DNA from: an uncultured Eubacteriales bacterium
GTDB lineage: Bacteria; Bacillota; Clostridia; Oscillospirales; UBA644
NCBI GenBank assembly: GCA_900547165.1
Contig: URFZ01000020.1
Span: 1-30,233 of the forward strand
Direction: 5' to 3'
Length of the DNA stretch: 30,233 nt
The stretch's first letter is position 1. Each line of letters opens with the position of its first letter. This document shows positions 7,608-14,224 of the stretch, one piece after another. The notes below the pieces were generated by a model that searched no databases, was not told where the DNA came from, and saw nothing but the letters and a program-made list of their open reading frames with translations. A program made the translations under genes and the position numbers.

Positions 7608-8771
7608 CTACTTATTGATTTTTGACAAAAAACTTTTTCCTACGGGTTTGAAATCCACTCCGAGGTATTCGGCAATCGTTGCGGCAATGGAAGAATACGT
7701 TGAACCTACGCCGAGATTGACGGGAGCAACGTGTTTGCCGTAAACGAGCAGCGGAATATATTCGCGGGTGTGGTCGGTTGTCGGATAACCGGGGTCACAA
7801 CCGTGATCTGCTGTGATAAACAGCATATCTTCGTCACCGAGTTTTTGTAGGAATGACGGCAGCCATGTATCGAACGCCGTCAAAGCTTTCGCATAGCCCT
7901 CAATATCGTTTCTGTGACCGTAGAGCATATCGAAATCGACAAGATTGACAAAACACAGCCCGTCGAAATCGCGGTCGCCGAGGTCAAGAGTTACTTGCAT
8001 GCCCTCAGCATTTCCGTGTGTGAATATACTTTCCGTAACACCTTTTTTATTAAATATGTCGGTGATTTTTCCGACTGCTATAACATCTTTGCCGACACCC
8101 GAAATCGCATCAAGCAGCGTGGGCGCAGGCGGGTCTATCGAAAAATCATGACGGTTTGCGGTTCTTGTAAACGAACCGGGTTTGCCTATAAACGGGCGGG
8201 CGATAACTCGTCCGACGCCGTGTTTTCCTGTCAGAATCTTTCTTGCGATACGACAGTATTCATAAAGTTTTTCGGGCGGCACAAGGTCTTCGTGCGCGGC
8301 TATCTGAAAAACGCTGTCCGCAGACGTGTATACGATAAGAGCCCCCGTTTTAAGATGTTCTTCTCCGTAATCCTTTATAACTTCCGTTCCCGAATACGGT
8401 TTGTTACACAGAACTCCCCTGCCGGTCTGTTTTGAAAATTCATCAAGAACTTCTTTCGGAAAGCCGTTGGGATATGTCGGCAGCGGCGTTTTAGATATAA
8501 CGCCTGCGATTTCCCAATGTCCTATGGTCGTGTCCTTGCCTGCGGACGCTTCCGCTATCTTTCCGTATGCGCCGTGAGGATTTTCGACGGGAACAAGAAA
8601 ATCAAGCCCGTCAATATTGCCAAGACCGAGAGAACGCATATTGTCCGCTTTGAAAAACGGCGAAGCGGAGACCGTTTTAAGAGTATTTGCGCCCTCGTCT
8701 CCGAATGAAGCCGCATCGGGCAGATAACCCGCTCCGACGCTGTCAAGAACGATCAAAAATACTCTTTTCAT
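7608..8771 (-). CDS. deoB: Phosphopentomutase
   Basis: DeoB interconverts (deoxy)ribose 1-phosphate and 5-phosphate in nucleoside salvage and breakdown. The 387-residue protein has the alkaline-phosphatase-superfamily layout of the family: Asp10 in LDSVG, the catalytic threonine in GKDTTIGHWE (Thr81, which phosphorylation activates), a cap domain, then metal ligands in NLVDFDMLYGH and ADHGCDPGYPTTDHTRE. All expected metal-binding Asp and His residues are present. Its ATG overlaps the deoC stop by 4 bp, so the pair is coupled: DeoB makes deoxyribose 5-phosphate and DeoC cleaves it. Confidence 0.97.
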   Translation of the reverse strand: MKRVFLIVLDSVGAGYLPDAASFGDEGANTLKTVSASPFFKADNMRSLGLGNIDGLDFLVPVENPHGAYGKIAEASAGKDTTIGHWEIAGVISKTPLPTYPNGFPKEVLDEFSKQTGRGVLCNKPYSGTEVIKDYGEEHLKTGALIVYTSADSVFQIAAHEDLVPPEKLYEYCRIARKILTGKHGVGRVIARPFIGKPGSFTRTANRHDFSIDPPAPTLLDAISGVGKDVIAVGKITDIFNKKGVTESIFTHGNAEGMQVTLDLGDRDFDGLCFVNLVDFDMLYGHRNDIEGYAKALTAFDTWLPSFLQKLGDEDMLFITADHGCDPGYPTTDHTREYIPLLVYGKHVAPVNLGVGSTYSSIAATIAEYLGVDFKPVGKSFLSKINK

Positions 8772-9439
8772 TTTTTCTTCGCCTCTGCCTCCTGCTGTTT
8801 GACAATGGCAACAACTCTTGAAGTGCCGAGACGTGACGCGCCGAGTTTGATATACATTTCGGCGTCTTCAAGCGTCTTTATGCCGCCTGCCGCCTTGACT
8901 TTTGTATAAGGTCCAACATTTTCAACCATGAGTTTTACCGCTTCGGGGGTCGCACCGCCTGTCGAGAAGCCTGTTGAAGTTTTGATGTATGCGGCTTTAG
9001 TGTCGGACACGATGTGACACATCTTGATTATTTCGTCATCGGTAAGAAGACATGTCTCGATGATAACTTTGAGAAGTTTGCCCCTGCACGCGGCCTCGAC
9101 TTCGTCAATTTCGTTCTTGACTTCATCGTATTTCTTTGCTTTCAGCAATCCGACATTGATAACCATGTCAAGTTCGTCTGCGCCGTCTTTTACCGCCTGA
9201 TCGGTCTCTTTAACCTTTTCTTCAAGCGGGTCGTCGCCTTTCGGGAACGAGATAACCGTGCAGACTTTCATTTTGTCGCCGACGTACTCTTTTGCCTGTT
9301 TGACAAATCTCGGCGAAATACAAACCGACGCGGTGTGATACTTGATAGCATCATCACAAACCTGTTTGACCTGCTCCCAAGTTGCGTCGGGCGCGAGGAT
9401 AGTGTGGTCTACCTTTGAAAGAATTTCTTTGATGTCCAT
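8768..9439 (-). CDS. deoC: Deoxyribose-phosphate aldolase
   Basis: DeoC splits 2-deoxyribose 5-phosphate into acetaldehyde and glyceraldehyde 3-phosphate. The 223-residue class I aldolase barrel shows Asp91 in ELDMVINVG, the Schiff-base Lys153 in YIKTSTGFSTGGAT, and Lys182 in KAAGGIK, corresponding to the proton-relay lysine. Length is typical of the short bacterial form. GGAGG lies 8-9 nt before the start. It leads the deoC-deoB operon. I could not identify a convincing promoter: the ~60 bp upstream holds an AT-rich stretch and a small hairpin but no good -35/-10 pair. Confidence 0.97.
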   Translation of the reverse strand: MDIKEILSKVDHTILAPDATWEQVKQVCDDAIKYHTASVCISPRFVKQAKEYVGDKMKVCTVISFPKGDDPLEEKVKETDQAVKDGADELDMVINVGLLKAKKYDEVKNEIDEVEAACRGKLLKVIIETCLLTDDEIIKMCHIVSDTKAAYIKTSTGFSTGGATPEAVKLMVENVGPYTKVKAAGGIKTLEDAEMYIKLGASRLGTSRVVAIVKQQEAEAKKK

Positions 9440-9474
9440 GAAACTTTCCTCCTGATTTTGATTTACATTATTAA

Positions 9475-9492
9475 CGGAAGAATCGTCTTCCG
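9475..9492 (-). terminator. Small hairpin after the esterase gene, weak terminator
   Basis: A perfect 7-bp stem (CGGAAGA / TCTTCCG) with a 4-base loop ATCG lies 7 bp beyond the esterase stop. The tail on minus (TTAATAATG) is only partly U-rich, so termination would be weak. Overlapping TCTTC/GAAGA repeats give an alternative pairing. Confidence 0.45.
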
Positions 9493-9499
9493 AAGATTT

Positions 9500-11446
9500 T
9501 CAATTATTATAAAAGTTAGTTATCGCAACTTCCGCCGCAGCGACACCGCATTCCCACTTTCTCGGCGGGTGGATATTGTCAGCCTGACCGAAAACCCAGT
9601 ATTTCCACAGATTTACGGTATACGCATCTTCGATATTTTTCGTATAGTTGCCTGCGATCTGTCTGTCATGGAACAGTTTCCATGCATCGCGCAAATCAAT
9701 ATTGCCCGAGACGTTACAATAAACTATGGCAGATTGTATAAACGGCATTTTGCCGTCAACGCATGAAGTAAACCCGCCGCGATATGTGGAAACAAGTTTT
9801 TCGAGATATTCGCCGTATCTGTCCACATCCTCATCAAGAGCAAACGAACTGAATTCGGAATAACCCGCTTTGAGAGCGTCGGATTCCCCCTGCCACCAAA
9901 GAATACCTCTGAAAGCAAACGGCATCATCGGCGCAATTTTTGAATTGTAATAATTGCCCTTAAAATTATTGCCGTCCATGTAGTATTTGATACCTGACGT
10001 TGAAGAGCTGTCAATAGGAAGCCATTCTTTTATTGTGGTTCCACCCTGCGAGCTGCAAACAACGCCTACCGGCACGCCTATTTCTTTTTGAATATTAAGA
10101 GCAAAACTTACCGCATAAGCGCTTTGAAGGTCGAGCAGGTCGGGATCGCTGTTATCGCATGCGACCCATTCCAAACGTGACAGAATGTCATCATACGGGG
10201 TTTGGGAAGTATGATTCGATTTGATATTTTCATGTCCCGGCCATTGCCAGCATGAACGAACGAGAGGATTGTTCGCATTCTCATGAAAAGAATCATAAAG
10301 GTTCATAACAATATACTGTTGCTCTATTATTCCGAAATCGCCGTAGGGGTCTTTGTCGTATGCATACGGAAAAAGATCTCCGACACGCAAAAACATATTT
10401 GACTGTCCCGAAGCAAGCCAGACATCACCGACAAGAATATCATCATATACCACAGTATTTCCGTCTGCGGAGGATTTCACGACCAATGATTGCGGTTCTG
10501 CGTTTGCAATCATCGGGTCAAGCGCAATTTGCCACTTGCCATTTTCGACAGTTCCCTGTTTTGTTTGTTCTCCGAACGATACAGTTACAATATCTCCGTC
10601 GGAACCGAGCCCGAAAATCGGGGTATTCGCATTGCGTTGAAGCACCATATGCGAATTAAAAATTCCGTTTATGCTGAATTCCTTTGTCTTATCAATAACA
10701 GATACGGTAAATTGAGTCTCCATGCCCAGATAATTGACCGTAACCGTTTTTTCGCCTACCGTCGAAAAATCCGCGCCTGAAATCATCGAAGATTCAACAT
10801 CTATGATGTCTCCCGAAACGATATCCTCAATCTTTGCGCCTGAAACATCAAGTTCGCCGTCTTTGTAATAAACGGTTCTGTTCGGTGCGGAAACAAGAGA
10901 TATTCCGTTCTCAAACCAATCGGAGACTTTTTTTGAAACCGATTCTCCGAAAACAAAGTTTCCGTCAGTATCGGAAACAAAAGAACGAACCGAAATCTCG
11001 GTATAAAATTCCGACTGCGGAATGTCCGTCAAAGCGTATGTGATAAAATACTTTGAACCGACACAAATCTCGGACGCCTTAAAACTGCCGTTTCCTAAAA
11101 CGACTTCCGGATATGCGTATTTCACATAAACGGTTCGTGACAGCCCATTCACGGTAAATTCAAAACCCGCGCTGTCGTAATTCAGACTGTCGATAGGCGC
11201 AATAAAGCGAATCTCAGACGTTTCCGAAAGTCTGTCCGTTTTTACGCGAAGTTGTGCAAGAGAATCGAGAAGTCCCGTTTTCCCGAGCGAAAAATTTGCC
11301 GTATCATTTGTTTCATAGTTTTGATTTTCAATATCTGTTTCACGGTACGTTGCCGCAGACCGTGCATTTGCGGAAAATACAAAACAACTCAATGCGACCG
11401 CAACAAGCAAAAAAGTGGCCGCGATTTTTTTCCAACTCTTTTTCAT
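9500..11446 (-). CDS. Secreted sialate O-acetylesterase-like enzyme with Ig-like domain
   Basis: The start is placed at 11446 because the protein then opens with a Sec signal peptide (MKKSWKK, hydrophobic core, cut after ANA near residue 28) and GGAGG lies just upstream. The 648 residues comprise an N-terminal beta-rich region (30-185), a Big_3-type bacterial Ig domain (about 190-262; YYKDGELDVSGAKI ... VTVNYLG), then the SIAE module: the beta-domain SHMVLQRNANTPIFG, nucleophile Ser349 in ASGQSNM, SSQGGTTIKEW, WWQGESD, and D623-N-I-H626. All catalytic blocks are intact. It should remove O-acetyl groups from sialic acids or other acetylated glycans outside the cell. No LPxTG sorting signal or transmembrane tail is seen, so it is likely released or held non-covalently. 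Single-gene unit with its own promoter. Confidence 0.9.
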   Translation of the reverse strand: MKKSWKKIAATFLLVAVALSCFVFSANARSAATYRETDIENQNYETNDTANFSLGKTGLLDSLAQLRVKTDRLSETSEIRFIAPIDSLNYDSAGFEFTVNGLSRTVYVKYAYPEVVLGNGSFKASEICVGSKYFITYALTDIPQSEFYTEISVRSFVSDTDGNFVFGESVSKKVSDWFENGISLVSAPNRTVYYKDGELDVSGAKIEDIVSGDIIDVESSMISGADFSTVGEKTVTVNYLGMETQFTVSVIDKTKEFSINGIFNSHMVLQRNANTPIFGLGSDGDIVTVSFGEQTKQGTVENGKWQIALDPMIANAEPQSLVVKSSADGNTVVYDDILVGDVWLASGQSNMFLRVGDLFPYAYDKDPYGDFGIIEQQYIVMNLYDSFHENANNPLVRSCWQWPGHENIKSNHTSQTPYDDILSRLEWVACDNSDPDLLDLQSAYAVSFALNIQKEIGVPVGVVCSSQGGTTIKEWLPIDSSSTSGIKYYMDGNNFKGNYYNSKIAPMMPFAFRGILWWQGESDALKAGYSEFSSFALDEDVDRYGEYLEKLVSTYRGGFTSCVDGKMPFIQSAIVYCNVSGNIDLRDAWKLFHDRQIAGNYTKNIEDAYTVNLWKYWVFGQADNIHPPRKWECGVAAAEVAITNFYNN

Positions 11447-11495
11447 TATGCCTCCGGGGTAAAACCATGCAAAAGGGTATATAGCTACTGTAAAC

Positions 11496-11524
11496 ATTTT
11501 ACTATATACATATAACTTTGTCAA
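11496..11524 (-). promoter_or_regulatory. Promoter of the esterase gene
   Basis: On minus, TTGACA (11519-11524), a 17-base spacer and TAAAAT (11496-11501). The predicted transcription start is near 11489, giving a ~40-nt leader. Confidence 0.8.
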
Positions 11525-11534
11525 TCGTTTTTTT

Positions 11535-11616
11535 GCGAAATAACGGTTACTTTTTGAGAGACGGCGTAAAACGCATTTTACCCTCTCAGGGTTCGAGTCC
11601 CCTTGATTTCATACCA
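11535..11616 (+). pseudogene. tRNA-like relic with T-arm and CCA end
   Basis: A plus-strand stretch keeps the 3' half of a tRNA: GGGTTCGAGTCCC at 11589-11601, identical over 13 bases to the T-arm of the neighbouring tRNA-Arg, and A-CCA at 11613-11616. The bases GCGAAAT (11535-11541) can pair with ATTTCAT (11606-11612) as an acceptor stem with one C-A mismatch and one G-U pair, giving an 82-nt unit. The T-stem is imperfect and I find no convincing D-arm or anticodon arm, so it does not look functional. CCA is followed directly by the same hairpin arm that follows tRNA-Arg on the other strand. A chance match is unlikely for the T-arm; the acceptor pairing is more speculative. Confidence 0.35.
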
Positions 11617-11661
11617 AAAACAAATATCCCCGCACTTTCGTGCAGGGATATTTGTTTTTGG
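11614..11661. terminator. Symmetric terminator between tRNA-Arg and the tRNA-like relic
   Basis: A 22-bp inverted repeat (arms 11614-11635 and 11640-11661) with a 4-base loop. Both arms begin with CCA followed by AAAAACAAATATCCC, so each strand reads CCA and then the hairpin. One position pairs U-G on minus and is mismatched on plus, favouring the minus strand. T-runs lie within the stem ends. Confidence 0.85.
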
Positions 11662-11735
11662 CGCGCTTGAAGGGACTCGAACCCCCGACCTACTGGTTCG
11701 TAGCCAGTCACTCTATCCAGCTGAGCTACAAGCGC
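11659..11735 (-). tRNA. tRNA-Arg (anticodon ACG)
   Basis: On minus, the acceptor GCGCTTG pairs with CAAGCGC, discriminator G, and an encoded CCA at 11659-11661. The D-arm (GCTC ... GAGT) carries the AGCTGGATA loop. The anticodon stem ACTGG/CCAGT encloses loop CTACGAA, so the anticodon is ACG (A34 normally made inosine; reads CGU, CGC, CGA). The T-arm is GGGGGTTCGAGTCCC. 77 nt including CCA. Confidence 0.97.
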
Positions 11736-11769
11736 ATATTCGGTTTTGCCGTTTCAATTCAGCCTATAT

Positions 11770-11798
11770 ATAATATCACAGTTTTCATTGAAATGCAA
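11770..11798 (-). promoter_or_regulatory. Promoter of tRNA-Arg
   Basis: On minus, TTGCAT (11793-11798), a 17-base spacer and TATTAT (11770-11775), with TG one base before the -10. The predicted start is near 11763, about 28 nt before the mature tRNA. Confidence 0.7.
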
Positions 11799-11844
11799 GG
11801 GGTAAATTGCAAATTTTTTGTAACCGTAAGAAGATTTCATACCG

Positions 11845-11869
11845 CGCCGTCCGCTTTTTGCGGACGGCG
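11845..11869 (-). terminator. GC-rich hairpin after gpsA
   Basis: A perfect 10-bp stem (CGCCGTCCGC / GCGGACGGCG) with a T5 loop lies 14 bp after the gpsA stop. No U-run follows on minus, so it is either a weak terminator or an RNA-stabilising hairpin. Confidence 0.55.
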
Positions 11870-11883
11870 TAACATTTTCAGAT

Positions 11884-12849
11884 TCAGATAATAAACTCTT
11901 CTTTTTGACTGCGTGAGAAAAGTTTTGAAATGGAGTCTTTGACATCGGCACCGTTATAAATAACGTCGTAAACGGCTTCGCATATAGGCATATCCACATT
12001 ATATTTTTCCGCAAGTTTCTTAACCGCGGCAACGGTATAATACCCCTCCGCAAGCCCGAACGTTTCACAACCGGTAACAAGGGATTCTCCGTACTGTCTG
12101 TTATGCGAATATTCCGAAAAGACGGTTGCCTCAAAATCGCCGAGGTGACAAAGTCCGAACGAAGAAAACGGATTTGCGCCCATTGCTTTCATAAGCCTTG
12201 CGACCTCGAAAGTGCTGCGGGACATAAGCGCACCTTTAAGAGAAGAACGGTTAAGCCCGTCAAGAATACCCGCCGCAATGCCGATAACATTTTTGACTGC
12301 GGAGCCTATCTCCGTGCCTATCATATCTGTGCCGTAATAAAAGCGTATCAAATCGCTTGAAAACTCTGAAATGAGTTTTGCGGTCACGTCTTTATCAAAG
12401 CTGTCTATGACCATGCAGTTGGGATGTCCCGCAACAAATTCCTGGACGTGCCCCGGACCGACCCACACGGCAAGCGAAGAAGTTTTCGGCAGATACTCTT
12501 CAACGACCTCATGAAGAAGTTTTCCCGTCTCGACCTCGATGCCTTTCATACAAAGAACGAACGTCTTGTTTCCGATATCGTGCGCTTTTGCGGTCTGCAT
12601 AAAAGTACGCAGATTCTGTGACGGAATAGAGATAACGACGGTTTCCGCACCGTTCAGCGCATCGTCAAGGTCTGCCGTAAGGTGTATGCTTTCGGGGAAA
12701 GTCACAACGCCGTTTGTTCTGTTTTCTTTAAACCCTACATAAGTCGGTGCGTCCTCTTCTCCGAAAACGGTAACATCATGACCGTTTCTGTCAAGATACC
12801 ATGCGATGCACGAGCCCCATCTGCCGCAACCGACAACTGTTATTTTCAT
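11884..12849 (-). CDS. gpsA: NAD(P)-dependent glycerol-3-phosphate dehydrogenase
   Basis: GpsA reduces dihydroxyacetone phosphate to sn-glycerol 3-phosphate, the backbone for phospholipid synthesis. The 321-residue protein has the Rossmann motif GCGRWG (7-12), the substrate-binding stretch SAVKNVIGIAAG with the conserved lysine, and the C-terminal signature in a divergent form (GLCHLGDFEATVFSEYSHNR, where most members read G.GDL..T..S..SRN). The change of the first Arg of SRNR to His is the main oddity. A ribosome site (AGGGGG) lies about 11 nt upstream. Its product feeds PlsY, encoded at 24511. Transcribed alone from a consensus promoter, divergent from mecA. Confidence 0.94.
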   Translation of the reverse strand: MKITVVGCGRWGSCIAWYLDRNGHDVTVFGEEDAPTYVGFKENRTNGVVTFPESIHLTADLDDALNGAETVVISIPSQNLRTFMQTAKAHDIGNKTFVLCMKGIEVETGKLLHEVVEEYLPKTSSLAVWVGPGHVQEFVAGHPNCMVIDSFDKDVTAKLISEFSSDLIRFYYGTDMIGTEIGSAVKNVIGIAAGILDGLNRSSLKGALMSRSTFEVARLMKAMGANPFSSFGLCHLGDFEATVFSEYSHNRQYGESLVTGCETFGLAEGYYTVAAVKKLAEKYNVDMPICEAVYDVIYNGADVKDSISKLFSRSQKEEFII

Positions 12850-12900
12850 ATATTCAACGCCCCCTGCGAATTGTACTGTATTATATAATATTTATTCTGT

Positions 12901-12929
12901 ATTTTACCATATATGCACAAAATTGTCAA
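12901..12929 (-). promoter_or_regulatory. Promoter of gpsA
   Basis: On minus, TTGACA (12924-12929), a 17-base spacer and TAAAAT (12901-12906). Only about 20 bp separate it from the divergent mecA promoter. Confidence 0.8.
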
Positions 12930-12948
12930 CCGTGCATTTTTTTATTCA

Positions 12949-12977
12949 TTGTCACTAAACAAAATTTTTTATATAAT
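12949..12977 (+). promoter_or_regulatory. Promoter of the mecA-like gene
   Basis: TTGTCA (12949-12954), a 17-base spacer and TATAAT (12972-12977). The predicted start is near 12984, leaving a ~25-nt leader that carries GGAGG. Confidence 0.8.
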
Positions 12978-13008
12978 GATAATATGAACGATGACGGAGG
13001 TAAACGCA

Positions 13009-13539
13009 ATGTACATAGAGCAGATAAACGAATCGAAAATCAAGGTCACGGTCGATGCCGACGACCAGTTGAAATACGGTATAACATACGAGACTATGAA
13101 CTGCGACGATGCAAACACCCGCCGTTTTTGCGAGAGAATAATTCTCGAAGCCAAAAGAGAAATAGGTTTTGATTCCCGAAATTCACGGATCCTTATAGAA
13201 GCGCGGAACTGTATTACAGGAAGCATAACCATCTTCATTTCAAAGATACCGAAAAACGACGCGAAAGAGTATATGTATCAGATAATGAAGTTTGAAACTG
13301 TTGACGCACTGCTTGACAGCAGGAAAGTTTTTTCCAAGTTTTCCGAAGTCATTGTCAAAAACGAGATATACGAAACGGACGGTTATTTTTATGCTTATAT
13401 AGAAGTCGAGGGGCTTCCGAGCGAAGCAAAAAAACTTATAATCGAACTGAACGAATATGCGGAACCGTGCCACATCAAAGCGGAATATCTGCACGAACAC
13501 GGAAAACTGCTCGCAAAAAACAATCCGATCTTCGGGTAA
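13009..13539 (+). CDS. mecA: MecA-like adaptor protein for ClpC
   Basis: MecA adaptors deliver substrates to the ClpCP protease and promote ClpC assembly. The start at 13009 (MYIEQINESKIKVTV) is preceded by GGAGG with 8-nt spacing; the frame is open six codons further without a better site. The 176 residues show the family layout: an N-terminal substrate-binding domain (1-80: INESKIKVTVDADDQLKYGI ... RILIEARN), a short linker, and a C-terminal ClpC-binding domain (about 95-176) ending in LIIELNEYAEP ... LHEHGKLLAKNNPI, where EYGE and EHGK elements are typical. Overall similarity is moderate, so it is a clostridial variant. It ends with no gap before the convergent PII-like gene. Confidence 0.8.
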   Translation: MYIEQINESKIKVTVDADDQLKYGITYETMNCDDANTRRFCERIILEAKREIGFDSRNSRILIEARNCITGSITIFISKIPKNDAKEYMYQIMKFETVDALLDSRKVFSKFSEVIVKNEIYETDGYFYAYIEVEGLPSEAKKLIIELNEYAEPCHIKAEYLHEHGKLLAKNNPIFG

Positions 13540-14223
13540 TCACTCGCCGTCCGTTTCTCCGTCAAATTTTCGAAGTCCCGCAACCTCCGATATGGGAAGA
13601 GAAAAACAAAATGCGCCCGCGTCGGTCTCCGTTCCCGCCGCCTTTTCTATCGCGTTCATTATTTTTGCTTTCCTTGAAGCGGGTGAGACGATGTAGATCA
13701 TATCTTTTTCCTCAGCAAGAGAGACTCCGAAGAATTTTACCGCCTTTTTGTGCCCTGTCCCTTTTGCGTGAAGAACAGTTCCCCCTCCTGCGCCTGCGGC
13801 ACGCGCCGCGTCCATAACGGTATCGGAATATCCCTCGTTGAGAATAACAACAATAAGTTCGTTTTCAAATTTCATTTCGGGAATGCCTCCTTCCGGTTGT
13901 TTTCCGTTTGTCAGAAATGAAAGCGTTTTTGTTCCGCCTACGCTCTTTACGGGTATCGCCATCATTATTCCGTTGCCGGGAATATCCATAAAAAGTCGGA
14001 TTTTTGCGAGACGCAACATTTTTCTCATGTCCTCGCCGTCCGCAAAGGCGCTGACCACGGTTTTTTCGCTGCTTTCCAAATCATTCAGATTCAAATGTTC
14101 GCTTGTCGCGGTTCCCCGCCCGAGATTTGTCAGCGTAAACGAAAGGTCGAGATCGTGACAAATTCGGAGAATATCGACGGCGGCGATTCTGTCAGTTATG
14201 CTTATAACACAATAAAGTTCCAT
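13540..14223 (-). CDS. Tandem PII-like signalling protein paired with DUF1538
   Basis: PII proteins are small ligand sensors (nucleotides, 2-oxoglutarate) that control transporters and enzymes. This 227-residue protein appears to hold two PII-like units. The C-terminal one (about 121-216) is clear: strand ELIVVILNEG, helix, GGGTVLHAKGTG (146-157), the KFFGVSLAEEKDMIYIVS strands, helix KIMNAIEKAAG, and TDAGAFCFSLPISEVAGL, matching the PII C-terminal signature. The N-terminal unit (1-105) has the same strand/helix order (ELYCVISITDRIAAVDIL ... GIMMAIPVKSVGG) but is diverged. The long T-loop tyrosine motif of GlnB is absent. It starts one base after the DUF1538 stop, with GGAGG inside that gene, so it is co-translated with the membrane protein and is its likely regulator. 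Confidence 0.82.
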   Translation of the reverse strand: MELYCVISITDRIAAVDILRICHDLDLSFTLTNLGRGTATSEHLNLNDLESSEKTVVSAFADGEDMRKMLRLAKIRLFMDIPGNGIMMAIPVKSVGGTKTLSFLTNGKQPEGGIPEMKFENELIVVILNEGYSDTVMDAARAAGAGGGTVLHAKGTGHKKAVKFFGVSLAEEKDMIYIVSPASRKAKIMNAIEKAAGTETDAGAFCFSLPISEVAGLRKFDGETDGE

Positions 14224-14224
14224 A

